In this document: piece after piece, positions 35,581 through 44,685 of the stretch
Numbering within the stretch: the first letter of the stretch is position 1
Layout: every line of letters starts with the position of its first letter
Assembly (NCBI RefSeq): GCF_003003125.1
Contig: NZ_PVTZ01000018.1
Coordinates: 1 to 58,389 of the forward strand
Length of the DNA stretch: 58,389 nucleotides
Reading direction: 5' to 3'
Origin: Laceyella sediminis
Lineage (GTDB): Bacteria > Bacillota > Bacilli > Thermoactinomycetales > Thermoactinomycetaceae
Position numbers and translations under genes: made by a program
Notes under the pieces: generated by a model
Databases searched by the model: none
What the model saw: the letters and a program-made list of their open reading frames with translations, nothing else
What the model was told of the DNA's origin: nothing

Positions 35581-37746
35581 TCATTTTTCTTCGTTGTCGT
35601 TTTCAGGTTTGACCGGGATCATGCTGAGCCCGACCCGTTCTCGCTCCACATCCACATTGTACACCCACACGTCAACAATATCCCCGACAGTCACCACATC
35701 CATCGGATTCTTGACAAACCGTTCGCTTAAACGGGAAATGTGAACCAACCCATCATTCTTCAAGCCAATGTCCACAAAGGCGCCGAAATCGACCACATTA
35801 CGAACGGTTCCCTGTAGCTGCATCCCCACATGCAAGTCTTCCAGCTTCAACACATCAGATCGCAGAAGCGGTTTGGGCAGTTCATCCCGTGGGTCGCGGC
35901 CTGGACGCAAGAGCGCTTCGATAATATCCTTCAATGTTGGCACGCCGCATGCCAACCGCTCGGCCATGCTCTCTACATCCACTTGTTTAAGACGCTCCTT
36001 GCAAGCATCACTGCCGATTTGATCCAACTCCAAACCTAATTCGGAGAACAAGCGTCCCACCACTGCATAAGACTCCGGATGAATCGGCGTTTGGTCTAAA
36101 GGATTCTCACCATCATGAATCCGCATAAAGCCGATACTCTGTTCATACGTCTTCGCTCCAAGGCGTGGTACCTCTTTCAGATCAGTCCGCTTAGTAAAAC
36201 GTCCCACTTCTTCCCGCCGCTTCACAATGTTTTTGGCCACGGTGCCGCTGATTCCTGACACATAAGACAACAATGACGGGGAAGCCGTGTTTACATCTAC
36301 CCCGACGTAGTTCACCGCAGATTCCACCACGTGTGTCAAGCTTTCACTCAAGCGTTTCTGTGACACATCATGCTGATATTGGCCGACACCCACCGATTTC
36401 GGATCGATCTTAACCAATTCAGCCAATGGATCTTGCAGGCGCCGGGCAATCGATACCGCGCTTCGGCGAGCCGCGTCCAGATCAGGGAATTCCTCTTTCG
36501 CGATTTTAGAAGCAGAGTAAACACTGGCACCCGCTTCATTGACGATAATATAATACACCGGCCGTTTTGCCTCTTTGATCACATCGGCAATAAAAGCTTC
36601 GGTTTCACGGGAAGCGGTACCGTTACCAATCGCGATGATATCGATCGGATATTTATCCAAGAGAGCAAGCACTTCCGCTTTGGCCTCAGCAACTTTGTTC
36701 TGGGGCGGCGTCGGGTAGATCACACCCACTTCCAACATTTTTCCCGTATCATCCACCACCGCCCATTTACAACCCGTGCGGTATGCCGGATCGACGCCCA
36801 GCACCATTTTGCCCCGAACCGGCGGTTGCAACAGCAATGGACGCAAATTCTCGGAGAAAATACGGATCGCCTGTTCCTCCGCCTGCTCTGTCATCTGCGC
36901 CCGCACTTCCCGTTCGATGGAAGGCGCAATCAGGCGTTTGTAGCTATCTTGCACCACTTGGGTCAAGTATGCGTGGGCTGGAACGGCAAACCACTTGGCC
37001 AATCGCAGGAAAATCTTCTCCTCATCCACTTCAATCTTTACTTTGAGGACTTCTTCCCGCTCCCCGCGGTTCACCGCCAAAATCCGATGCGGCGGCATTT
37101 TATGTACAGGCTCACTATAATCGTAATACATTTCATAAACGGTGCGAGCTTCCGCGTCTTTAGCCTTGGACACCAACATGCCGTGTTTCCAAGTATATTC
37201 ACGCACCCATTTGCGGATATCCGCGTCTTCAGAAAGCTCTTCTGCCAAGATATCCATGGCACCTTGCAACGCGGCGTCAGCTGAGTCCACACCCTTCTCC
37301 GCATCCACGTACGAAGCGGCCGCCGCTTGAACGGGCTCTGCCTGAGAGGACTCCGCCATCAAGCGCGCCAACGGCTCCAATCCTTTTTCACGGGCAATGG
37401 ACGCCCGGGTCTTCCGTTTGGGGCGGAAAGGAAGATATAAGTCCTCCACCTCTTGCAATTTGGTTGACTGCATGATTTTTTGCGTCAGCTCATCCGTTAG
37501 TTTCCCTTGTTCGTCAATGAGCCGAATCACTTCTTCTTTGCGTTGGTTCAATTGGGTGAGATAATGGTAGCGTTCTTCAATTGCCCGCAATTGCTCTTCA
37601 TCCAGTTCCCCTGTGCGCTCTTTGCGATAGCGCGCGATAAAGGGGATGGTGTTGCCTTCTTCAATCAATTCAACTGCCGCTTTCACCTGCGTCGGCTTGA
37701 CAGCCGTTTCGGTAGCGATCAGTTGAAACATCTGTTGCTGATCCAT
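35581..37746 (-). CDS. tex: transcription accessory protein Tex (YdcI)
   Basis: A 721-residue RNA-binding protein of the Tex family. Order: N-terminal helical domain (AAVELIEEGNTIPFIARYRKE), YqgF/RuvC-like nuclease-fold domain (VLGVDPAYRTGCKWAVVD), helix-hairpin-helix regions (LLSYVSGISGTVAKNIV), and C-terminal S1 domain (QLQGTVRNVVDFGAFVDIGL). The start at 37746 is chosen for AAGAAGGG seven bases upstream. It follows sigB in the same direction as in B. subtilis, with a MITE between them. Confidence 0.95.
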   Translation of the reverse strand: MDQQQMFQLIATETAVKPTQVKAAVELIEEGNTIPFIARYRKERTGELDEEQLRAIEERYHYLTQLNQRKEEVIRLIDEQGKLTDELTQKIMQSTKLQEVEDLYLPFRPKRKTRASIAREKGLEPLARLMAESSQAEPVQAAAASYVDAEKGVDSADAALQGAMDILAEELSEDADIRKWVREYTWKHGMLVSKAKDAEARTVYEMYYDYSEPVHKMPPHRILAVNRGEREEVLKVKIEVDEEKIFLRLAKWFAVPAHAYLTQVVQDSYKRLIAPSIEREVRAQMTEQAEEQAIRIFSENLRPLLLQPPVRGKMVLGVDPAYRTGCKWAVVDDTGKMLEVGVIYPTPPQNKVAEAKAEVLALLDKYPIDIIAIGNGTASRETEAFIADVIKEAKRPVYYIIVNEAGASVYSASKIAKEEFPDLDAARRSAVSIARRLQDPLAELVKIDPKSVGVGQYQHDVSQKRLSESLTHVVESAVNYVGVDVNTASPSLLSYVSGISGTVAKNIVKRREEVGRFTKRTDLKEVPRLGAKTYEQSIGFMRIHDGENPLDQTPIHPESYAVVGRLFSELGLELDQIGSDACKERLKQVDVESMAERLACGVPTLKDIIEALLRPGRDPRDELPKPLLRSDVLKLEDLHVGMQLQGTVRNVVDFGAFVDIGLKNDGLVHISRLSERFVKNPMDVVTVGDIVDVWVYNVDVERERVGLSMIPVKPENDNEEK

Positions 37747-37883
37747 ATTCAACCCTTCTTTCCTCAACCATCACAACAACCTCACGAGGAAAATGATTCC
37801 CCAATATATAAAGATAACGAAATTCTGGCACCGTGACGGAGAATTTTATGTGAAAGGTTTGACATTTACTCTGCTCCACTTGG

Positions 37884-38019
37884 CTAGAGCGTGTCTGATA
37901 AATAGGCAATCGGCTCCAAAACCCTTTTCTCATCCGCTTTACGCGTTACTAGGCGTTCCTCGAGAAAAGATTTTCCGCCGCTTCTTCCCTACCAACTTGG
38001 CTCACCAGATACACCCTCG
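37884..38019 (+). mobile_element. MITE copy B
   Basis: A 136-bp relative of the element at 5500-5636, flanked by CTAG on the left and CTCG on the right. It is the most diverged of the three complete copies (for example AGCGTGTCT instead of GGCGTGTCT at the end). It fills most of the 344-bp gap between sigB and tex, where B. subtilis has rsbX. Confidence 0.85.
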
Positions 38020-38035
38020 TTGATGGGGAGCAGAT

Positions 38036-38084
38036 AAAACAAAAGGTGTGCCGAATCGCCTGTAGCTCACGATCCGACACACCT
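38036..38084 (-). terminator. sigB operon terminator
   Basis: On the minus strand AGGTGTGTCGGATCG pairs with CGATTCGGCACACCT with two mismatches, followed by TTTTGTTTT. It lies directly after the sigB stop codon. Confidence 0.85.
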
Positions 38085-38091
38085 ACCCCTA

Positions 38092-38877
38092 TTATCCAAT
38101 CACTTCCGACGGCTCCATGCGAATCGCTTGCCGCAACTTCGCCAACGCCCTTCGTTGCAGGCGCGAAACATGCATTTGAGAAATTCCCAGTTGATCCCCC
38201 ACCTGTTTTTGGCTGAGATTCTCAAAAAAGGTGAGACGCAGGATCTCTTGTTCCCTTTCAGTCAGCACAGCAAAGATTTTGTCCAACAACATCTTGCGGT
38301 CAATTTGTTCATATCCGCCATCTTCTGTACCCACCAGATCGAGCAGGGTGATTTGGCTGCCATCATTGGCGGCTTCAATCGGGCTATCGACGGAAACGGC
38401 GTTGTAACTCCGCCCCATCTCCATCGTCTCCAACACCTCTTCTTCTGAGACGCCGAGATATTCCGCAATCTCCTGCACCCGGGGGGAACGTTGCAATTGT
38501 GTCGTTAATTCTTCGACCGCCGCCTTGATGCGCGGCCCCAACTCCTTGATGCGCCGTGGAACATGCACACTCCATGTCTTGTCCCGGATATGGCGCTTGA
38601 TTTCACCCACGATCGTCGGCACGGCAAAGCTTTCGAAACTCCGGCCATAATCGGAATCAAAGCGCTTCAATGAAGCGATCAGCCCGATCATTCCGACCTG
38701 AACGAGATCTTCGTACGGCTCTGATCCATGGGCGAACTTAAAGGCCAATGTTTCCACTAGATCACGGTAATGCGCGACTAAAATCGTTTGAGCCTCTGCA
38801 TCCCCATCCTCTTGGAATCTTGCTATCAGGTTATACACCTGTTCATCGGTTAGTGAAGGATGTGGACGACTTGACAT
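38092..38877 (-). CDS. sigB: RNA polymerase sigma factor SigB
   Basis: A 261-residue sigma-70 of the SigB/F/G group. Region 2 (DLVQVGMIGLIASLKRFD and FAVPTIVGEIKRHIRD), region 3 (VPRRIKELGP) and region 4 with the helix-turn-helix (LSQKQVGDQLGISQMHVSRLQRRAL) are complete. Directly upstream are its anti-sigma factor rsbW and the antagonist rsbV, so it is SigB and not the sporulation sigma factors SigF or SigG. It overlaps rsbW by 35 bp, indicating translational coupling. Confidence 0.94.
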   Translation of the reverse strand: MSSRPHPSLTDEQVYNLIARFQEDGDAEAQTILVAHYRDLVETLAFKFAHGSEPYEDLVQVGMIGLIASLKRFDSDYGRSFESFAVPTIVGEIKRHIRDKTWSVHVPRRIKELGPRIKAAVEELTTQLQRSPRVQEIAEYLGVSEEEVLETMEMGRSYNAVSVDSPIEAANDGSQITLLDLVGTEDGGYEQIDRKMLLDKIFAVLTEREQEILRLTFFENLSQKQVGDQLGISQMHVSRLQRRALAKLRQAIRMEPSEVIG

Positions 38878-39328
38878 GTGACTCCACCACGCCCTTTCGG
38901 ATATACTTGGTCATCGTCACAATTACGCCATTGTCCCCTTTGATATCCACATGATCCATCAAAGATCGCATCAGAAAGACGCCCAACCCTCTTTCGCGAA
39001 GCGCGTTCATGGTTGGCCCGACTTCGATCGGCCCAGTACGCTTTTCAATCTCTTCGATATTAAAGCTGTTTCCACGGTCAACCACTTCGATTTCCAACCG
39101 GTTGGAGAAAATATTGCAACTGACCTCGATCTCCCCATCGCCGCCGCAATAAGCATGATCCACGGCATTGGTACACGCTTCGGAAACTGCCAATTTCAGA
39201 TCTTCGATATCGTCATATGAGAAACCCATGCGATTGGCAATTCCAGAGACAGCCAACCGGGCTATGCCCACATAGTCCGGCTTCGCAGGAATTGTCAAAT
39301 TCACCAAATCTAAGGGTTTACCACTCAT
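38843..39328 (-). CDS. rsbW: serine-protein kinase/anti-sigma factor RsbW
   Basis: A 161-residue GHKL-type kinase that binds SigB and phosphorylates RsbV. The N-box LAVSEACTNAVDHAY and the later RERGLGVFLMRSLMD form the ATP-binding Bergerat fold. Its start overlaps the rsbV stop by 4 bp (ATGA-type). Confidence 0.95.
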   Translation of the reverse strand: MSGKPLDLVNLTIPAKPDYVGIARLAVSGIANRMGFSYDDIEDLKLAVSEACTNAVDHAYCGGDGEIEVSCNIFSNRLEIEVVDRGNSFNIEEIEKRTGPIEVGPTMNALRERGLGVFLMRSLMDHVDIKGDNGVIVTMTKYIRKGVVESHVKSSTSFTNR

Positions 39329-39660
39329 TGTCGGCCATCCTCCTGCACTTTTTCTTCATTGAGCATAATTACGTTCAGGTTGGTGATGCGGAAAATGCGT
39401 TGCAGCCGCGCGTTCATGCCTTTCAAAATCAGTTTGCCACCCGTTTGACCCTGCGCCTTATATGCACCGATCAACACACTCAGACCCGTGCTATCGATAT
39501 ATTCCACATCAGTAAAGTCGATCGTAATCGTGGTTCCGCCTTGACAGCGCGGTAACAGTTTTTCCCGTAGTTTGGGCGCGGTATACACATCAATTTCCCC
39601 TGAAACCACATAGGTGATCTCTTTTTCGTTCTCTATTTTTTCTTGAACGCTCAAATTCAT
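39325..39660 (-). CDS. rsbV: anti-sigma factor antagonist RsbV
   Basis: A 111-residue STAS-domain protein. VEYIDSTGLSVLIGAYK carries the conserved serine that RsbW phosphorylates. Unphosphorylated RsbV frees SigB. It lies 22 bp downstream of rsbU. Confidence 0.95.
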   Translation of the reverse strand: MNLSVQEKIENEKEITYVVSGEIDVYTAPKLREKLLPRCQGGTTITIDFTDVEYIDSTGLSVLIGAYKAQGQTGGKLILKGMNARLQRIFRITNLNVIMLNEEKVQEDGRQ

Positions 39661-39682
39661 TGCTCTTCCCCTCCTGCCTCGA

Positions 39683-40687
39683 TCAGCCGACGCGCTTGAT
39701 CATCAAAATGGTTTGATCGTCTCTCATTATATAGTTAGTCATTTCGTATAATTTCTGATGAATAGCTTCCACCGCTTGTTGGGCGGGCAGGTGTATATGA
39801 TCACGAATCATGCTTTTGATCGTTTCCCTTTCGATGAACTTGCCGTCGACCCTTGCCTCCGTCACTCCGTCGGTGAACAGGATAATCGCATCGTTCGGCT
39901 CCAAGTCGGCCACGTACTCGGGATATTCATTGTCCCGCAACACACCCAGAACCATTCCTTTGGTCTCCAAACTGGTGAAGCAATCTTCCCTGGCGGAATA
40001 AATCAGCCCGGGCTCATGACCAGCCGTTGCATAACGAAACTGGTGGTTCAACGAATCATATACCCCGTAGATCATCGTGATAAACATGCTTGGCAAAACA
40101 TTGCGTTCCACAATTGTGTTTAAGTCGCGCAAAATCTCCCCCGGGGAAAGGGATTTGGCATCCAGCCGGTCCATTGTGTACTTAATCATCGACATACACA
40201 AAGCCGCGGGAATCCCTTTCCCGACAATATCGGCAATGCCCACTCCCAACTGTTGCATCCCATGGTCGACAAAATTGTAGTAATCTCCGCTCATCTGCTT
40301 GGACGCCACACTAATCACCCCGATGTCCACACCAGGAAGCGAAGGGGTGGCCTCGGGTAGTAGCGTTTGTTGCAGACCCGCTGCAACTTCGATCTCATCT
40401 TCCAACTCGCGTTGCCGGCTCATCAGCTGTTCCCGTTCCTGATAAGCGACACCGTACCCCACCATGACTTCCAACAGCATCTCCAACGTGGCTTTCACTT
40501 CTCTGGGCAGCTCCGGTACCATTCGCTTGACCGATCCAATATGGACATTAATCACTTCTTCCGGCGAAACGCGTTTTTCTATAAACCATTTGCTTAGCTG
40601 TTGCGCGCTGTAAAGATGGTCTTCCTTAGGCTCGGTCATATAGGAAGCGAGCAGCTTCTCATATAGTTTTTTTAGATGAATATCCAT
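39683..40687 (-). CDS. rsbU: phosphoserine phosphatase RsbU
   Basis: A 334-residue PP2C/SpoIIE-type phosphatase that dephosphorylates RsbV. The C-terminal domain (from about residue 120) has SGDYYNFVDH and VGKGIPAALCM metal and fold motifs. The first ~85 residues match the RsbU N-terminal four-helix domain that normally binds the activator RsbT. No rsbT, rsbR or rsbS gene is next to it, unlike B. subtilis. A preceding terminator and own leader suggest its own promoter. Confidence 0.9.
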   Translation of the reverse strand: MDIHLKKLYEKLLASYMTEPKEDHLYSAQQLSKWFIEKRVSPEEVINVHIGSVKRMVPELPREVKATLEMLLEVMVGYGVAYQEREQLMSRQRELEDEIEVAAGLQQTLLPEATPSLPGVDIGVISVASKQMSGDYYNFVDHGMQQLGVGIADIVGKGIPAALCMSMIKYTMDRLDAKSLSPGEILRDLNTIVERNVLPSMFITMIYGVYDSLNHQFRYATAGHEPGLIYSAREDCFTSLETKGMVLGVLRDNEYPEYVADLEPNDAIILFTDGVTEARVDGKFIERETIKSMIRDHIHLPAQQAVEAIHQKLYEMTNYIMRDDQTILMIKRVG

Positions 40688-40758
40688 GTGTTAGTTCTCC
40701 TTGCTGGAGCCTGCGCTTAAATTGCTCCAATATTCGAAAGCAATACGGCAACATATCG

Positions 40759-40785
40759 CCTTTCTATGAGGAAGGCATAGAAAGG
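40759..40785. promoter_or_regulatory. perfect hairpin in the rsbU leader
   Basis: CCTTTCTATG-aggaagg-CATAGAAAGG, a perfect 10-bp stem about 75 bp upstream of rsbU with no U-tract. It could be an mRNA structure or a palindromic binding site. Confidence 0.5.
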
Positions 40786-40850
40786 CCATCCTCATTTTAC
40801 ATTTTAAATTTAAAATATCACAGAAGGGAACAGAATTAAACAAGTTCAAC

Positions 40851-40882
40851 AAAAAAAGAGAATGGCCCATTCACCATTCTCC
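40851..40882 (-). terminator. terminator after ndoA
   Basis: GAGAATGG-tgaatggg-CCATTCTC followed on the minus strand by seven T residues, between ndoA and rsbU. Confidence 0.85.
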
Positions 40883-40890
40883 AATCTCCA

Positions 40891-41241
40891 TCAAAAATCA
40901 ATCATACCCAAGCTAATCATCAACGCTTCATTGACTCGATTCATCATCTCATCATCAAGATGGGTGATCTTATCTGTCAATCTCTGTTTATCGATGGTCC
41001 GAATTTGTTCGAGCAAAATGACCGAGTCACGATCAAATCCGTACGCTTTGGCATCGATTTCTACATGCGTAGGTAACTTGGCTTTTTGGATTTGGGCTGT
41101 AATCGCGGCGACGATAACGGTGGGGCTAAATCGGTTCCCAATATCATTTTGTATCACTAAGACAGGTCGAACCCCACCCTGTTCGGATCCGACCACAGGG
41201 GAAAGATCTGCGAAATAGACATCGCCACGCTTAACAATCAA
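40891..41241 (-). CDS. ndoA: endoribonuclease toxin EndoA (MazF family)
   Basis: A 116-residue PemK/MazF toxin, closely matching B. subtilis Endo[24 protein letters not shown] with the catalytic arginine following, then RPVLVIQND and [14 protein letters not shown]. It cleaves mRNA at UACAU-type sites in the B. subtilis relative. It lies 6 bp downstream of its antitoxin gene. Confidence 0.95.
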   Translation of the reverse strand: MIVKRGDVYFADLSPVVGSEQGGVRPVLVIQNDIGNRFSPTVIVAAITAQIQKAKLPTHVEIDAKAYGFDRDSVILLEQIRTIDKQRLTDKITHLDDEMMNRVNEALMISLGMIDF

Positions 41242-41246
41242 ATCAA

Positions 41247-41519
41247 TTACACCCCGCTAACTAATCGATCCAAAGTATCTTCAGCCTCTTCTTCCGCTAC
41301 AAATGCTTCAGAAGCGATGTTGAGATTGATGCGAGCCATTTCCATATAGCCTCTTTGCATCATTTCGCGGATGAGACGTTTTTTCCGCTCTTGGAGATAC
41401 ATTTTCATCGCCTGACGAATAAATTCGCTGCGATTGGAATTATCCCTCGCCACCATACCATCTACTTCTTGAAGCAAATTTGTTGGCAGGCTGATCATAA
41501 TTCTCTTTGTTCCGGACAA
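41247..41519 (-). CDS. ndoAI: antitoxin EndoAI
   Basis: A 90-residue ribbon-helix-helix antitoxin. [15 protein letters not shown] and [15 protein letters not shown] form the DNA-binding fold, and the C-terminal [20 protein letters not shown] matches EndoAI. The TTG start at 41519 has GGGGGTG eight bases upstream and gives the B. subtilis length; an ATG further upstream has no site. The pair is between alr and the sigB operon, as in B. subtilis. Confidence 0.92.
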   Translation of the reverse strand: MSGTKRIMISLPTNLLQEVDGMVARDNSNRSEFIRQAMKMYLQERKKRLIREMMQRGYMEMARINLNIASEAFVAEEEAEDTLDRLVSGV

Positions 41520-41701
41520 AATGAAGCACCCCCAACCAATCATCACCGTAAGCATTTCCCATCAATACTACCATTATGTCGTGGATGTTGCAAAAATATA
41601 CTTATTAATAAGCTATATAAGCGCGATAGAGAAGGATTCAACAGGCATAGTTAAATGTATTCGTGCCGTCCGTTTAAATTCCTTCCCTTTCAATTGTAAT
41701 A

Positions 41702-42910
41702 CTAAAATTGTTCACCCTTGTCCAGTTGATTGTCCCACTTTCTTGGTGGATTGTATTGCAAACGGTTTATAAAGTCAACAATCTCTCCGTTTTTTATATA
41801 AAAACGGGGCAATCGATGACTCAAGGCACAAACCACTTCATATGAGATCGTCTTCAAAAAACTCGCTACTTCATCCACGGTAATTTGCTCCCCGCCTTGT
41901 TGGCCATAGATGACTGCTTCATCTCCCACTTGTACAGGCATCGCGTCTGTCACCTGGATCATCAACTGGTCCATGCAAATTCTACCGACGATAGGCACTC
42001 GCTTTCCCTTTACCAGCACGTGGCCCGCATTGGAAAGATGGCGGTTGATGCCATCCGCATAACCGACGGGCAAGACAGCGATCCATTCTTGACCCGAAAC
42101 GGTGTACGTTTTTCCATAGCTCACGCCCGTGCCCCGCGGTGGTTTTTTCACATGGGCGACACGGCATTTCAGCGACAGCGCCGGCCGCAAGTCCACCGCA
42201 TCCCGCTTCACCTCCGCGGACGGATAAAAGCCATACATGCTGATGCCGATCCGCACCATGTCAAACGCGCCCTCAGGCAATTGGATCGCTCCTGCGCTGT
42301 TGGAGATGTGCACCAGCGGTATGTTGTGCCGCTTTCGCACTTGGTTGACCACATCGGTGAAGCGCTGCAATTGAAAACGCGCATAATCATCCTCTTCTTC
42401 ATCTGCCGTGGCATAGTGGGTGAAGATGCCTTCCACTTCCACATGGCCAAGGCCCTCCGCTTGCGCCAGAAGGGGGGAAACTTCCTCAGGCAACACTCCC
42501 AACCGGCCCATTCCGGTATCCACTTTGACATGCACCCGTGCCGTAACTCCCAAGCGAACCGCTTCCTGTTCCACCGCCTCTAATATTTCGGGGCGGTATA
42601 CAGTCAGCGTCAACCCATTTCGCAAGGCGTAGCCGACGGCATGTGGGGGCGTGTAGCCCAACACCAAAATCGGGGCGTCAATGCCTGCCTGACGAAGTTC
42701 CACTCCTTCATCAACAAACGCGACCGCCAAATGGCTCGCACCCGCTTCCAGCGCCGCACGAGCCACCGGCACAGCACCATGGCCGTAGCCATTGGCTTTG
42801 ACCACGGCCATCACTCGGGTGCGTTGTGGCAGGTAGCGCCGAAACTCTTTGATATTGTGCATGATGGCGTCAAGATCCACTTCAATCCATGCATCCCGGC
42901 CATGAATCAT
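41702..42910 (-). CDS. alr: alanine racemase
   Basis: A 402-residue fold-type III PLP enzyme that makes D-alanine for peptidoglycan and, in spore formers, controls germination. VVKANGYGHGAVP carries the PLP lysine; ISMYGFYPS and RICMDQLMIQV include the second catalytic tyrosine and the substrate-binding region. The N-terminus MIHGRDAWIEVDLDAI is family-typical. The start at 42910 is chosen because of this; no strong Shine-Dalgarno is visible and it overlaps the upstream gene by 4 bp or so (ATG within the gene end), suggesting coupling. Confidence 0.95.
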   Translation of the reverse strand: MIHGRDAWIEVDLDAIMHNIKEFRRYLPQRTRVMAVVKANGYGHGAVPVARAALEAGASHLAVAFVDEGVELRQAGIDAPILVLGYTPPHAVGYALRNGLTLTVYRPEILEAVEQEAVRLGVTARVHVKVDTGMGRLGVLPEEVSPLLAQAEGLGHVEVEGIFTHYATADEEEDDYARFQLQRFTDVVNQVRKRHNIPLVHISNSAGAIQLPEGAFDMVRIGISMYGFYPSAEVKRDAVDLRPALSLKCRVAHVKKPPRGTGVSYGKTYTVSGQEWIAVLPVGYADGINRHLSNAGHVLVKGKRVPIVGRICMDQLMIQVTDAMPVQVGDEAVIYGQQGGEQITVDEVASFLKTISYEVVCALSHRLPRFYIKNGEIVDFINRLQYNPPRKWDNQLDKGEQF

Positions 42911-42914
42911 CCTA

Positions 42915-43343
42915 TCACTTTTTCCAACCACGTCGCACCACTTCCAACTGGACATTGAGTTCTTTTAAAAATGCGTCACTGACCAACAAAGGGAATCTTT
43001 TCCCTTTGACTCTGATCATATAAGGCAAATCATACTCTTTTTCTATCTCATGGAGCCAAATGGTTTCCTCTTTGGTTCCCACTTTGGCCAGCAAACGATC
43101 TTGGTACAGTTCATAGCTTGGTTTCGCCCATATCAAGTACAAAATGGGCACGATGAGCATCGCAAACACCGCCGAAAGAACCATCCCGACAACAAATCCC
43201 GGGCTCCGAAACGGAAAAACGCTTAACACGAGCAACAAGCCGATTGCAAAAAATCCCGACTCCAGCAATTTAAGCACGCCGTTTTTCCGGTACAGCAACG
43301 TTGGGTACTTGGATTTCTCCACGACCAGTGCCTGTTTCGCCAT
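42915..43343 (-). CDS. two-span membrane protein, PH-like, unknown function
   Basis: A 142-residue protein, family not certain. Two hydrophobic spans (about residues 29-45 and 51-73) are followed by a soluble C-terminal part with YELYQDRLLAKVGTKEETIWLHEIEKEYDLP, resembling the bacterial PH-like domain of two-helix membrane proteins. The gene stop is almost touching the alr start, so it is probably co-transcribed with alr. Confidence 0.7.
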   Translation of the reverse strand: MAKQALVVEKSKYPTLLYRKNGVLKLLESGFFAIGLLLVLSVFPFRSPGFVVGMVLSAVFAMLIVPILYLIWAKPSYELYQDRLLAKVGTKEETIWLHEIEKEYDLPYMIRVKGKRFPLLVSDAFLKELNVQLEVVRRGWKK

Positions 43344-43419
43344 CCTTTAACCTCATCCTTTTAGCAAGTCATTTCCACAACTAATCTGTATTATACCAGA
43401 GATTCGGCAGATATACGGA

Positions 43420-43456
43420 CAAAAAAATGGACGACCTCCAGGCGGCAGTCCATTTG
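43420..43456 (-). terminator. terminator of the YdcC-like lipoprotein gene
   Basis: ATGGAC at 43427-43432 pairs with GTCCAT at 43448-43453 around an inner CC/GG, followed on the minus strand by seven T residues. Confidence 0.7.
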
Positions 43457-43461
43457 TATCA

Positions 43462-44490
43462 TTATTTGGATGACTGATTGTACGTAGAGTTTGCGATTTG
43501 CACGAGCTCATCCAAAGACAGATTGCCAATTAATTCATAATCGACGCCGCCTTCCGTCCATGTGAGCCGCTTCCGTTCCCCCATCTCCAGCAACACGCCC
43601 ACGGTCTCCGCCAATTCCACCGGTTTGCCCATCAGGGGTAAACCTGCTTCCAACGCTTGTGGATGCCGCTCAGTCAGCGTGAATGATTTGTCGCCTTTGA
43701 AACGCATCACCACCACCGGCCCTTGCGGCGTTTGAATGGTTCGCTCACTTTGCAGGCGGGTTCCCTGGGGAATGTATTCAGGTAGTACGGCTTCGATCTC
43801 TTTTTGTTTAGCAGAGGGTTTGGCCATCGCCGCCAGCGAAGTTTTGGAATCCTGAGGTAGTTCCTCCAAGTTGCGTTTCATGTCAAACGCGTCTTTGTCA
43901 AAGGATGCGCCTTCTTTAAACCGGTCAAACTCCACCTTGATCAACTCTTCGTTCGATTCGCTCAACACCGCCACTTTGTGGGGGTTCAACTTGTGATCCA
44001 ACCAGATCCGCTGCTTGTTAGCATGTAGGTTAAAAGGATATTTGGCAACCACTTCAAATTGATATTGTTTTTTCCCGGCGCGAAAAGTGCGCTCATTGTC
44101 ATCGATAATGCTTTGAATGACTGTTTGATAAAGATAAACCTGCCCACCCGAATAAGGCCAGTCACTTTGGAACCGGAAACTCTTTTTGAGGTGCGGCGTC
44201 AGCACATACACCCCTTCTTCATTGCGCAACAAGATCTGGGTAATCCCTTTTTTCATGTTTTTGATCGCCACGCGGAAAAAATGCGGCTTCTTGTACCACA
44301 CCTCTATATCGTATAGTTGCGGTTCTTTGCCAGAGCGGATCGTCATTTTCCCATGGCTAACATAAGACTCCATCTCTTCCGAACGCTTGGATAAGTCGCT
44401 CACGACTTCCTTAGCGTCTTTGACGCCGCATCCGGCCATGCTCAATGCCAATGCAATGACTATCAGACTTAGCCAGACTTTCCGACACAT
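43462..44490 (-). CDS. LolA-like lipoprotein (YdcC type)
   Basis: A 342-residue lipoprotein. The signal peptide ends in the lipobox SMAGC, with the modified cysteine at residue 21. The mature part resembles the outer-membrane lipoprotein-sorting (LolA/LppX) fold with a C-terminal DUF4367-like region, as in B. subtilis YdcC, which is made during sporulation. A Gram-positive has no outer membrane, so the ligand is unknown. The position between acpS and alr matches B. subtilis. Confidence 0.88.
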   Translation of the reverse strand: MCRKVWLSLIVIALALSMAGCGVKDAKEVVSDLSKRSEEMESYVSHGKMTIRSGKEPQLYDIEVWYKKPHFFRVAIKNMKKGITQILLRNEEGVYVLTPHLKKSFRFQSDWPYSGGQVYLYQTVIQSIIDDNERTFRAGKKQYQFEVVAKYPFNLHANKQRIWLDHKLNPHKVAVLSESNEELIKVEFDRFKEGASFDKDAFDMKRNLEELPQDSKTSLAAMAKPSAKQKEIEAVLPEYIPQGTRLQSERTIQTPQGPVVVMRFKGDKSFTLTERHPQALEAGLPLMGKPVELAETVGVLLEMGERKRLTWTEGGVDYELIGNLSLDELVQIANSTYNQSSK

Positions 44491-44685
44491 AAGATCCTCC
44501 CTTTCGTCAATTTCCCGGGAAATGTGTCGGTTAGCAGGGGACCGTTTTTCTGGAAGAAGCTACACATTATAACACATAACTGGATCGACGGAGTGATGGC
44601 AGCATTCCCGCCCTCTCGGCAACATTCTCCCGCGGCTGTCTGTCCCTCCTAACCGCGTTATATATGTATGTCCCACTACGGGCAG

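Noticed and set aside
36370-37284. A 304-codon open frame antisense to tex
   Set aside because: Fully inside tex on the other strand, with no family features.
40687-40880. A SigB-type promoter in front of rsbU
   Set aside because: No GGGTAT-type -10 at the right distance from a GTTT-type -35 was found. Only weak SigA-like matches are present.
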